From contig JAIOHV010000071.1 in NCBI GenBank assembly GCA_019912885.1, positions 1-34,117 of the forward strand: DNA of 34,117 bases. The letters run 5' to 3'. A program made the position numbers and the translations under genes. The notes under the pieces are model-generated. The model saw nothing but the letters and a program-made list of their open reading frames with translations, was not told the DNA's origin and ran no database searches. The stretch is from a bacterium. Its GTDB lineage: Bacteria; Lernaellota; Lernaellaia; JACKCT01. Of this stretch, positions 27,867-34,117 are shown in pieces; the stretch's first letter is position 1, and each line of letters begins with the position of its first letter.

Positions 27867-27903
27867 CAATCCTCAATCCTCAATCCTCGATCCTCAATCC
27901 TCC
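27867..27903 (-). repeat. 7-bp AATCCTC array overlapping the folE2 stop
   Basis: AATCCTC or GATCCTC units recur every 7 bp from 27868. In the folE2 sense direction this is GGATTGAGGATCGAGGATTG and so on. The TGA at 27894-27896 and the last residues (Lys-Glu-Asp) are part of the array. Confidence 0.8.
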
Positions 27904-28745
27904 TTCCTCATCTCCACACTTGCGAGCGCACTGTGGTTGTGAATGCTCTCGAAGTTCTCGACCTCGACGGAAAACCACGTGATGGCGGGGTGATCGCGAA
28001 ACGCGATGGTCACGTCGCGCGCCACATCTTCGACAAACGCGGGGTGCGCGAACGCGAGGCGCGTCAGGTGATCCTCGTCTTCCGGGCGCAGGACGGAATA
28101 CACCGGGCTCGACGCCGCGGACTCGATCATCGCGATGACGTCCTCGATCCACAAAAATCCCGTGTGACGAAGCTGCGCGCGCACCTCGCCGCGCTGCGTG
28201 TGCGCGGAAACGCGCGCCAATTCCTTGCTGCACGGGCACAGCGTCTGCACGGGAACGCTTACGCCGAGCACAAAATCGAAACCGTCATCATCGAGCCGGC
28301 CGGTCAGCCGGCAACGGTAGGCCATCACGCCCGGTGCGCCGGAAACGGGCGCGCGTTTTTCGACGAAATACGGAAACGACAGCTCGATATGCGCCACGCG
28401 CGCGCCGAGGGCCTCGCGCACGTTTTCGGCGATTGCGCTAAACGATTTGAGCCCGATGCGCCGCTTGTTCGCCTCGAGGATCTCCACGAAGCGCGACATG
28501 TGCGTGCCTTTGTGCCCGGCCGCGAGATCGACGTAGAGGTTGAACTCGCCGACGGTCGCCTGCTCGCCGCGCGCGCGATCGCGGACGATCACCGGGTAAC
28601 GCACGCCCTTCACGCCGACGCGGTCGAGCGCGATGCCGCGCGTGTCCGCGGTGCTCTGCACGTCGGCCAGGCGCTCGGCGAGAACGCGCGGACCGATGGA
28701 CTCGGTCCCCGGCAGATGGGCGGGATCGGATTCGGGGCGCGCCAT
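27894..28745 (-). CDS. folE2: GTP cyclohydrolase FolE2 (type IB)
   Basis: FolE2 converts GTP to 7,8-dihydroneopterin triphosphate, the first step of folate (and queuosine/biopterin) synthesis, and can use metals other than zinc. The 283-residue product has the family features: VRYPVIVRD, FNLYVDLAAGHKGTHMSRFV (68-87), TLCPCSKELARVSAHTQRGE (168-187) with the conserved Cys, and VEVENFESIHNHSAL near the end. ATG 28745 lies 2 nt after the stop of the YfhO-like gene on the same strand. The frame remains open further upstream, antisense-free but in a different frame from that gene, so the extension is not real. No other folate gene is nearby. Confidence 0.95.
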   Translation of the reverse strand: MARPESDPAHLPGTESIGPRVLAERLADVQSTADTRGIALDRVGVKGVRYPVIVRDRARGEQATVGEFNLYVDLAAGHKGTHMSRFVEILEANKRRIGLKSFSAIAENVREALGARVAHIELSFPYFVEKRAPVSGAPGVMAYRCRLTGRLDDDGFDFVLGVSVPVQTLCPCSKELARVSAHTQRGEVRAQLRHTGFLWIEDVIAMIESAASSPVYSVLRPEDEDHLTRLAFAHPAFVEDVARDVTIAFRDHPAITWFSVEVENFESIHNHSALASVEMRKED

Positions 28746-28747
28746 GA

Positions 28748-30595
28748 TCACTTCCGCGGCTTGCGAAACAGACGGCGCCGCGCCGCCGCGCGCCCGGCCA
28801 CGACGGCGAGCGCCGCGATCGACACGGCGACGCCAAAATAGGTCGGAATCGGGCGGTATTTCAACACGGCGCGGAACTTTCCCTCGGGAACGCTCAGCGC
28901 CAGAAGGCCGTTTTTCTCGAACAGCGGCAGGTTCGCCGCGAAATGCCGGTCGAAATTCTGGTTGATGAGCAGCACGCCGTCCGCGTCGGCGATGCCCTCC
29001 ACGGTGACGGTGTTCGACGTGAACGCGATATGGCTGACGCGCCCCGCCCCTTCCCCGAACCACGCCTCGCCTCGGTACGCGGGATTCTCGTGAAGCGCGT
29101 CGTCCGGCGTCACGAAATATCGCGGGATGACGTTTTCGGGCAACAAGACGTCGCCGTCCCAGTCCACGGTGCCGACGCCGCGCGCCGCGTTGAGGTATTG
29201 CTGCGCGTGCGGAGAACGCGGCGAGCCGCGCACCATGTCGCGTCCACGCACGTGATGGAAGGTTCCGGCCGGCTCGAATGCCGGCGCATCGTGAACGAAG
29301 ATGCTCCCCGCGATCGGCACGTTGACCGCCGCCACCTGCCAGACCAGCGCCGCCCACGCGAGAATGTAAATGCCGTAACGCGCGGCACGCGGCCACGCCC
29401 GCGACAACACGATATCCGCGCCCATCGCGGCGAACAAACAAATCGCCGCCAGCACGAAAAACGTGAATAGCTGATACGGTTCGTGCATCGACCGGAAGAT
29501 CGGCAGATGCCAGAGCGGCCTGAAAAAGTCGATCGGCAGATACGGCCCGAACGAAATCAGCAGAAACCAGGCGGCGACCGCCAGCAGCGGCCATTGCCGG
29601 CGCCACGTCGCGCCGATGCCGATCACCGCCAGCGCGAGCGCGCCGAAGCCCGGCGCGATCGGTTCGTGCGGCGTCGGGGACCAGAACGCGAGCGCGCGCA
29701 GCATCGTCGGAAAATCGTGGAAAAAGTGCGGGTAGCCGCCGAACACGCCAAGATACGTGTTGTAGTCGTCCACCGAACGCACGTTGCGCATGAGCAATTC
29801 GATCATCGGGATGATCTTCGCCGCCGCAAAGACGCACGACAGCACGAACGCCGCGGCGACCGCGCCAAACGCCGCGCCCGCGCACGATCCGCGCGACGTC
29901 CGCGCGCGGACGGCCGCGTCAAGCGGCAGATACACCGCGAAAAACAGCCCCGCGACGACGTAGCCGATGCCAAGCTGCGCAAGCGTGAGGGCAAGCAGCA
30001 AGCCGGCGCCGATGAGATTCGTTTGGTCGAGCCGGCGTTCGGCGGACCCGAGCCCATCGCGAACGCGCGGCAGCAGGAACAGCCACACCCACGGCACAAA
30101 ATTCCAGTACAGTTTGAAGTAGAAACCCCAATACAGGCGCGACAGCCACCACGCCGAACACGCGAACGACGCGGCGGCGAACGCGGCAGCCGCCGGGCTC
30201 GCGCCATACCCTCGGCGCGCGAGCGCGTAGAATCCGAGCGCGCCGATCAGCATGAATAGCGCGATGTTCACTTTCATGCCGACCGCCTCGCCGAGCGCGA
30301 GCGGCACGATCGTGAACGGCGAAAACGTCGGATCCTGCGGGTTGGCGGGCAGCGGATAGCCGCCGCCGAGAAATGGCGTGCGCAGCGGAATCTCGCCGTC
30401 GGTCAGGATCGCGCGGCGAAAGAGATGATCGTACGTCGCCTGCTGGAGATAATCGTGCGTGCGCTCGACGTTATCCGAAAACAGCGCGTGCGGATGCGCG
30501 AACAGGCGCGCGATCCAGAACAACAAGAGGACGACGACGGCGGCGCGCGCCAATAGCTCGTCCTTGTTCTCGGGCGACAGATTCACGCGGAACAA
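28748..30595 (-). CDS. YfhO-like large integral membrane protein (GT-C glycosyltransferase-like)
   Basis: The protein has about 615 residues and roughly 11-12 membrane helices: one near the N-terminus (VVVLLLFWIARLF), a long loop with TPFLGGGYPLPANPQDPTFS, many helices to ~400, a soluble C-terminal domain of about 170 residues (GTFHHVRGRDM through LINQNFDRHF) and a last helix before a basic tail RRRLFRKPRK. That layout, including LINQNFDRHFAANLPLFEKN and FRAVLKYRPIPTYFGVAVS, resembles the YfhO family, in which Bacillus YfhO helps glycosylate lipoteichoic acid. The role in a Gram-negative-type cell is unknown. The start is either TTG 30595 (the first codon after an in-frame TAA) or GTG 30586; neither has a clear ribosome site. 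Probably co-transcribed with folE2. Confidence 0.8.
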   Translation of the reverse strand: MFRVNLSPENKDELLARAAVVVLLLFWIARLFAHPHALFSDNVERTHDYLQQATYDHLFRRAILTDGEIPLRTPFLGGGYPLPANPQDPTFSPFTIVPLALGEAVGMKVNIALFMLIGALGFYALARRGYGASPAAAAFAAASFACSAWWLSRLYWGFYFKLYWNFVPWVWLFLLPRVRDGLGSAERRLDQTNLIGAGLLLALTLAQLGIGYVVAGLFFAVYLPLDAAVRARTSRGSCAGAAFGAVAAAFVLSCVFAAAKIIPMIELLMRNVRSVDDYNTYLGVFGGYPHFFHDFPTMLRALAFWSPTPHEPIAPGFGALALAVIGIGATWRRQWPLLAVAAWFLLISFGPYLPIDFFRPLWHLPIFRSMHEPYQLFTFFVLAAICLFAAMGADIVLSRAWPRAARYGIYILAWAALVWQVAAVNVPIAGSIFVHDAPAFEPAGTFHHVRGRDMVRGSPRSPHAQQYLNAARGVGTVDWDGDVLLPENVIPRYFVTPDDALHENPAYRGEAWFGEGAGRVSHIAFTSNTVTVEGIADADGVLLINQNFDRHFAANLPLFEKNGLLALSVPEGKFRAVLKYRPIPTYFGVAVSIAALAVVAGRAAARRRLFRKPRK

Positions 30596-30640
30596 TTAAC
30601 CACAGAGAACACGGAGAGCACAGAGGTTTTTTCAAACGAA
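30596..30640. repeat. ACAGAGAACACGGAG run abutting the YfhO-like gene start
   Basis: TAACCACAGAGAACACGGAG then AGCACAGAGG begins at the base beside the start codon, so the translation start region of the minus-strand gene is repeat DNA. It is the same family as the runs at 4870-4905, 10057 and 11442. Confidence 0.7.
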
Positions 30641-30659
30641 CGAGAGTGCGCGCGACGTC

Positions 30660-30802
30660 GTCATCCTGCCGAGGCGTCGACATCCTGCCGGGGTATCGTC
30701 ATCCTGAGCGAAGCGAAGGATCTGGCTCGCCCCTGCTGACGTTCACGCGGCTTACGGGGCGGGGCCGGATCCTTCGGCTCGCTGCGCTCGCCTCAGGATG
30801 AC
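30660..30802. repeat. ~104-bp dispersed inverted-repeat element, copy 3, with two partial ends
   Basis: The full copy spans 30698-30802 (105 bp): GTCATCCTGAGCGAAGCGAA, GGATCTGG ... CCGGATCC, TTCGGCTCGCTGCGCTCGCC, TCAGGATGAC. Two degenerate left ends, TCATCCTGCCGAGGC at 30661 and ACATCCTGCCGGGG at 30680, precede it. Together with the ACAGAG run it fills the gap 30596-30861. After it, 30835-30861 carries a TTTGCGCCTTTGCGTGG run that follows the aminotransferase stop. Confidence 0.85.
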
Positions 30803-30861
30803 GGCGCCTCGCCCGCGCTTCGCAAGGCACGTCGCGCTCTTTGCGCCTTTGCGTGGTGAAT

Positions 30862-32103
30862 TCAGAGAAGCTCGTCCGCGTTCTCCCTGATCTTCCGCAC
30901 GATCGCGACAATATCGTCCACGTCATCGCGCGTGCCCATGAGCATGGGGTAATGCATCCACAAGCCGGTTTCCTTCGCGAACGTCCACGCCACGGGCGTG
31001 TCGGCGGCGTCGCGCCCGATGCCCTCGCCGTAGCGCGCGCGAAGCTCGGGCCACTCGTCGGAGCGCGCGGCGAAAAGCTCGTTCGCGAACATCGGCACGT
31101 AAAACGCGCCGGAGAGGATGAGGCCCTCGCCCATCGCGGCCTCGATGAACTTTTCGCGCGGCACGTCGCCGAACTTCGAGCGGTCGTACGTGAAGATGTA
31201 CTGATAATGCGCGCGGCGCGTGGTGCGTTCGTCGTAAGGGACAACGCCGATGCCGTCGATCTTCGCAAGCTGTTCGGAGAGATACGCCGCGTTCTCCTGA
31301 CGGCGCGTCGTGAATTCGTCGAGCTTGGCGAGTTGCGCGCGCAGCACCGCGGCCTGGAACTCGGTGATGCGGTAGTTCCATCCGAACAGGCGGCCCTCGT
31401 AGCTGTCGTAGCCGTGCTCCTTGCGCCCGCAGTTGACGAGGCTCTGGCACTTTTCCTCGAGCGTCTTGTCGCTCGTCAGAATGAGGCCGCCCTCGCCCGC
31501 GGTCATGAGCTTGCTCGACTGAAAGCTGAAGCTCCCTAAATGCCCGATGGAGCCGACGCCTTTTCCGCGCCATTTCGCGCCGTGCGCGTGCGCGCAATCC
31601 TCGATGACCGGCAGGCCGTTGTCGCGCGCGATTTGCATGACGGCGTCCATGTCCGCGATGGACGAACCCAGGTGCACGACGATGATCGCTTTCGTCTTGT
31701 CCGTGATGGCGGCACGGATTTTTTCCGGGTCGATGGTGAAATTGTCGGGGCGGATGTCCACGAACACCGGCACGGCGTTCAAATAGACGGCGCACGCCGC
31801 GGTGGCGACCCAGCTCGCCGCCGGCACGATCACCTCGTCGCCCGCCTTGATCCCCAGCGCACGCAGCGCGACCTCGAGCGTCACCGTTCCGTTGGCGGCG
31901 CAGATGCCGTACTTCGCGCCGTGATACGCGGCGAACTCCTCGGCGAAATGCCGCGCCTGGAAATTCGGCGACGGAAACCCGCCCCACTCGTGCGATTCGA
32001 GCACGGTGATGAGCCCTTCGCGCTCGCGCTCGTCGTACGGCGGCCACACAGGCCAGGGTTTGGTTCGGACGGACGTCCCGCCCTTGATGGCAAGATTCGG
32101 CAT
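30862..32103 (-). CDS. DegT/DnrJ/EryC1/StrS-family PLP aminotransferase
   Basis: The 413-residue sugar-aminotransferase-type enzyme belongs to fold type I. The Schiff-base lysine is Lys198 in GSFSFQSSKLMTAGEGG; VIEDCAHAHGAKWRGKGVGS (167-186) supplies the PLP-binding Asp169 and His, and AANGTVTLEVALRALGIKAG (69-88) the cofactor phosphate region. WNYRITEFQAAVLRAQL is the usual DegT motif. Members transaminate nucleotide-linked keto-sugars, or scyllo-inosose in the AHBA/StsC branch; the opening NLAIKGGTSVRTKPWPVWPP is typical of the latter, StsC-like side. ATG 32103 has GAGGAG 7 nt upstream. No other sugar-nucleotide gene is adjacent, so the substrate stays open. Confidence 0.92.
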   Translation of the reverse strand: MPNLAIKGGTSVRTKPWPVWPPYDEREREGLITVLESHEWGGFPSPNFQARHFAEEFAAYHGAKYGICAANGTVTLEVALRALGIKAGDEVIVPAASWVATAACAVYLNAVPVFVDIRPDNFTIDPEKIRAAITDKTKAIIVVHLGSSIADMDAVMQIARDNGLPVIEDCAHAHGAKWRGKGVGSIGHLGSFSFQSSKLMTAGEGGLILTSDKTLEEKCQSLVNCGRKEHGYDSYEGRLFGWNYRITEFQAAVLRAQLAKLDEFTTRRQENAAYLSEQLAKIDGIGVVPYDERTTRRAHYQYIFTYDRSKFGDVPREKFIEAAMGEGLILSGAFYVPMFANELFAARSDEWPELRARYGEGIGRDAADTPVAWTFAKETGLWMHYPMLMGTRDDVDDIVAIVRKIRENADELL

Positions 32104-32226
32104 CGGATGCTCCTCGCTTTCGCGTCGATCGCGCTTTTTTGTCTGTGCGTTGCGTCGAATGCAAATCACCGCGATCGCGGCGACCGAAACGTAGCGCAAA
32201 ACGCGCGGGAGCGTAAAGCGATACCC

Positions 32227-32260
32227 GGGAACGCCGAGCTCCAGCTCGGCCCGCGTTCCC
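32227..32260 (-). terminator. Strong two-part hairpin downstream of the porin-like gene
   Basis: GGGAACG (32227-32233) pairs with CGTTCCC (32254-32260), and CCGAGCT (32234-32240) with AGCTCGG (32243-32249), leaving a CC loop and a 4-nt bulge. It is 21 nt after the porin-like stop in the minus direction and upstream of the aminotransferase. There is no T-tract. It may be a terminator or another dispersed palindrome. The rest of 32104-32281 shows no gene. Confidence 0.5.
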
Positions 32261-32281
32261 AGGGACGGCTTCGGTAGCGAA

Positions 32282-33490
32282 CTAAAACGCCAGCCGCGCG
32301 CTTGCCCGCCATTGCAGCTCGGGGTCGATCATCGTGCCGTCCGCCGCGCCGCCCTGGTATCGCTCGGTGTAGATGCGCGATTGCAGGTAGGCCGCGAGGT
32401 CGAAATGCGACGTCGGGCGATAGAGAACGCCGCCCCAGAGATGATGAATTTCGTCCTCGTCCGCGGGAAGCGCGTTGCCCGTGATTTGCGAGCGCAAAAA
32501 CGACGCCTCGCCGTGTTTTTGTGAAGCGTTGCCGTCGAGGTAGTCGTAGCGAAAAAACGGGCCGACGCCGATCGGCGTGACGTACCCCGCCCACGCGCCC
32601 GCACCGCGAATCACCCACGGGTCGCCGGTCTCCGATAGCTGGCGCCACATGCCGAACGCGGACACGCCGGAGAACAATCCCTCGCGCGAAAACGCCAGCA
32701 TCGCGACGCCGTCCGTCTGGCGGTCGATGAGATCGCCCGGCGGGTTGTCGTTTGTTTCGTAACGGCCGGCGAACGTGAGCGAGAGGCCGTAGAGCGCCGT
32801 GGCGTCGAACGGCGCGAACGTGACGCGCGCCGCGCCGGCCTTGTGGCGGTTTTCCTCCGTGCGCCGGTAGCCCTCGCCGTTCGTGACCTGCGCCTCGTAG
32901 CTCACCGCGCCGCGTCCAAAATCGCCGAACACCGCCAGACCGAGGTCCGCCTCCGGGCCGAGAAAGCCGTGGTCGTCCGCCGGTGCGCGATCGACAAAAC
33001 GCATCGTCCACGCGCGCTCGGCGACCGGCGTGTAGGCGTTCGGGATCATCCCCGCGCGGATACCGAACGCGAGCATCGGCCGCCACTGGATGTGCACGTT
33101 CTTGAAGATCAGCTCGACGCGGCCGAAATCGTCGGACTCAACGGACTCCAGGTCGCCGTCGCCGTCCACGTCGGCGCGAAACTCCTGCACGCGCGCGGAC
33201 TCGATGAGCACGTGCCCCGTCAGGCCCGGCGTCGCGACGCCCTCGACCGAAAGCTGTGCGCGCGGGATGTCGAAGGCGTTGTAGTCGTTGCGCACGCGGC
33301 GCGGATCGCGGTCGCGGTAATACGAGACGTCGTACAGGTAACGCACGAAGATCTCCGCGCCGAGCACGATGCGCCGGCCGGTGCGTTCCGCGTGCGCGGG
33401 CGACGGCACCACAAGCGTCGCCGTGAACGCGAACGCGAGCGCAAGCGCCAGGATGCGCCATGCGGCGCCAGGGGCGGTGCGTGCGTACAT
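32282..33490 (-). CDS. Porin-like outer-membrane beta-barrel protein
   Basis: The 402-residue product has a signal peptide of about 34 residues (ILALALAFAFTATLVV, cleavage after PAHA). The mature chain has regular amphipathic strands (VLGAEIFVRYLYDVSYYRD, AFDIPRAQLSVEG, LTGHVLIESARVQEF, VELIFKNVHIQWRP, LAFGIRAGMIPNAYTPVAER) and ends with Leu-Ala-Phe, a C-terminal Phe as in BAM-assembled barrels. The FGIRAGMIPNAYTPVAERAW segment resembles the OprO/OprP-like porin family. A D-x-D-x-D-G loop (ADVDGDGDLES, near residue 110) looks like a calcium site in a surface loop. The ATG at 33490 lies directly beside a 9-bp repeat array, with no recognisable ribosome site. Confidence 0.8.
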   Translation of the reverse strand: MYARTAPGAAWRILALALAFAFTATLVVPSPAHAERTGRRIVLGAEIFVRYLYDVSYYRDRDPRRVRNDYNAFDIPRAQLSVEGVATPGLTGHVLIESARVQEFRADVDGDGDLESVESDDFGRVELIFKNVHIQWRPMLAFGIRAGMIPNAYTPVAERAWTMRFVDRAPADDHGFLGPEADLGLAVFGDFGRGAVSYEAQVTNGEGYRRTEENRHKAGAARVTFAPFDATALYGLSLTFAGRYETNDNPPGDLIDRQTDGVAMLAFSREGLFSGVSAFGMWRQLSETGDPWVIRGAGAWAGYVTPIGVGPFFRYDYLDGNASQKHGEASFLRSQITGNALPADEDEIHHLWGGVLYRPTSHFDLAAYLQSRIYTERYQGGAADGTMIDPELQWRASARLAF

Positions 33491-33492
33491 GG

Positions 33493-33534
33493 GTCCATGA
33501 TGTCCATTCGGTCGGTCATGTCCATCCTGTCCGG
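33493..33534. repeat. 9-bp GTCCATnnn array beside the porin-like start codon
   Basis: GTCCAT starts at 33493, 33502 and 33520, with variants GTCGGT at 33511 and GTCCGG at 33529, keeping the 9-bp phase for five units. It begins 2 bp from the ATG, so it occupies the 5' leader of the porin-like gene. Confidence 0.8.
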
Positions 33535-33599
33535 CGGGCCTTTCCGCCTTTTGGACTCTGTCCTAATATGACCGCGCTCGCCGTTTCGAGGGGGACATC

Positions 33600-34117
33600 G
33601 TGGACGCCGAAGACATGCTCCGGGCCGTCATGGAGAACGACATCGAACGCCTGGAGTCGTTTATTTATGCGGACGGGGATCTGAACGCGCGCGACGATGA
33701 AGGCCGGCCCCTCGTGCATCTGGCGCTTTCGGCGTCGCCGGAAATTTTCGCGGCGGTCGTCGCGGCAGGGCCGGATCTATCCGCCGCTGACAAGAACGGC
33801 CGCACGGTCTTGCACGCCGCAACAGCCAAGGGCGCCGAGGATGCCGTGCGCCGATTGCTCGACGCCGGCGCGCCGGTGGACGCGCGCGACCAGTTCGGCG
33901 CGACTCCGCTTCACCGCGCCGCGGGGCTGGGGCACGAAGCGATCGCGCGAATGCTCGCCGGCGCCGGGGCGGATGTCGCGGCGACGGACGGCGAAGGGCA
34001 AACGCCGCTGCATCACGCCGCGATGATGGGGCATGCGAGCCTCGCCCTGTTGCTCGCGGACGCGGGCGCGCCGATCGACGCAAAAAACGGCGCGGGAAAC
34101 ACGCCGCTGTATCTGGC
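33600..34117 (+). CDS. Ankyrin-repeat protein, 3' end outside the window
   Basis: From GTG 33600 (GAGGGGG upstream; ATG 33615 is the alternative) the frame is open to the edge, 172 codons. It contains successive ankyrin repeats of ~33 residues: DLNARDDEGRPLVHLALSA, DLSAADKNGRTVLHAATAKG, PVDARDQFGATPLHRAAGLG, DVAATDGEGQTPLHHAAMMG and a fifth starting PIDAKNGAGNTPLYLA. No signal peptide is seen, so it is probably a cytoplasmic protein-interaction module. Full length and any extra domain are unknown. The gene is divergent from the porin-like gene across ~110 bp, most of it repeat. Confidence 0.88.
   Translation, partial: MDAEDMLRAVMENDIERLESFIYADGDLNARDDEGRPLVHLALSASPEIFAAVVAAGPDLSAADKNGRTVLHAATAKGAEDAVRRLLDAGAPVDARDQFGATPLHRAAGLGHEAIARMLAGAGADVAATDGEGQTPLHHAAMMGHASLALLLADAGAPIDAKNGAGNTPLYL

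Noticed and set aside
28746-29885. Long upstream extension of the folE2 frame.
   Set aside because: The extension overlaps the YfhO-like gene in another frame and has Arg-rich shadow composition. FolE2 homology begins near ATG 28745.
33697-34026. Plus-strand frame of 109 codons near the window end.
   Set aside because: It is a shifted-frame shadow of the ankyrin-repeat gene, which is open from 33600 to the edge with clear repeats.
1-34117. tRNA, rRNA or riboswitch genes.
   Set aside because: No cloverleaf with a T-loop (GTTCRANNC plus acceptor pairing), rRNA core sequence or known riboswitch core was noticed by eye. A covariance-model scan would be needed to exclude small RNAs.

Overview
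The window reads as chromosomal DNA of a high-GC, two-membrane (Gram-negative type) bacterium. Four products are predicted outer-membrane or secreted barrel-like proteins with signal peptides, five carry lipoprotein signals, and codons are strongly G/C-ending. The Asp-tract linker behind one lipobox and the overall gene style remind me of uncultured Deltaproteobacteria-like lineages (Myxococcota or relatives). That placement is an inference, since no rRNA or other marker gene is present. I saw no tRNA, rRNA, CRISPR array, transposase or phage gene.

Layout. 1-2.5 kb: an ECF sigma factor with a downstream membrane protein (minus strand), divergent from an outer-membrane barrel gene. 2.9-6.2 kb: a lipoprotein, a YbhN-type flippase-like membrane protein and a neutral-ceramidase-like enzyme. 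6.4-8.8 kb: an SGNH-hydrolase/MBOAT pair that looks like a polysaccharide O-acetylation module. 9.0-11.3 kb: moaC, a 40-residue membrane peptide and a DUF4398 lipoprotein, with moeA just upstream (molybdenum cofactor). 11.5-15.5 kb: an ArsA/Get3-type ATPase with a crystallin-like tail, a coupled helical protein, and an ABC-F ATPase. 15.8-17.5 kb: a translationally coupled operon of two proteins built from the same Cys-x(9-12)-Cys repeats plus a lipoprotein methionine sulfoxide reductase B. 17.8-19.1 kb: an Asp-tract nuclease/phosphatase-fold lipoprotein. 19.2-21.8 kb: a DUF5678-like small protein, a retropepsin-like protease and a long-chain acyl-CoA synthetase, packed head to tail. 22.2-26.5 kb: a four-gene operon of FnIII/DUF6754 and polytopic membrane proteins of unknown function, the best candidate for an undescribed system. 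26.8-34.1 kb: a secreted protein, folE2 with a YfhO-like membrane protein, a DegT-family aminotransferase, a porin-like protein and the start of an ankyrin-repeat protein.

The most striking non-coding feature is the intergenic DNA. Nearly every gap is filled with members of a few short dispersed repeat families: a roughly 104-bp inverted-repeat element (three copies, plus a 21-bp tandem array derived from its end), a 9-bp-period ATGGACxxx array at seven loci, GGAAG/GGAAA purine runs that begin at or inside stop codons in the sense direction at many gene ends, a GGGCAC hexamer array, and 17-bp and 48-bp tandem repeats. One repeat family has entered a coding sequence in frame (SGNH gene, 7218-7296).

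All functional calls rest on motifs and remembered family features. No search was run.
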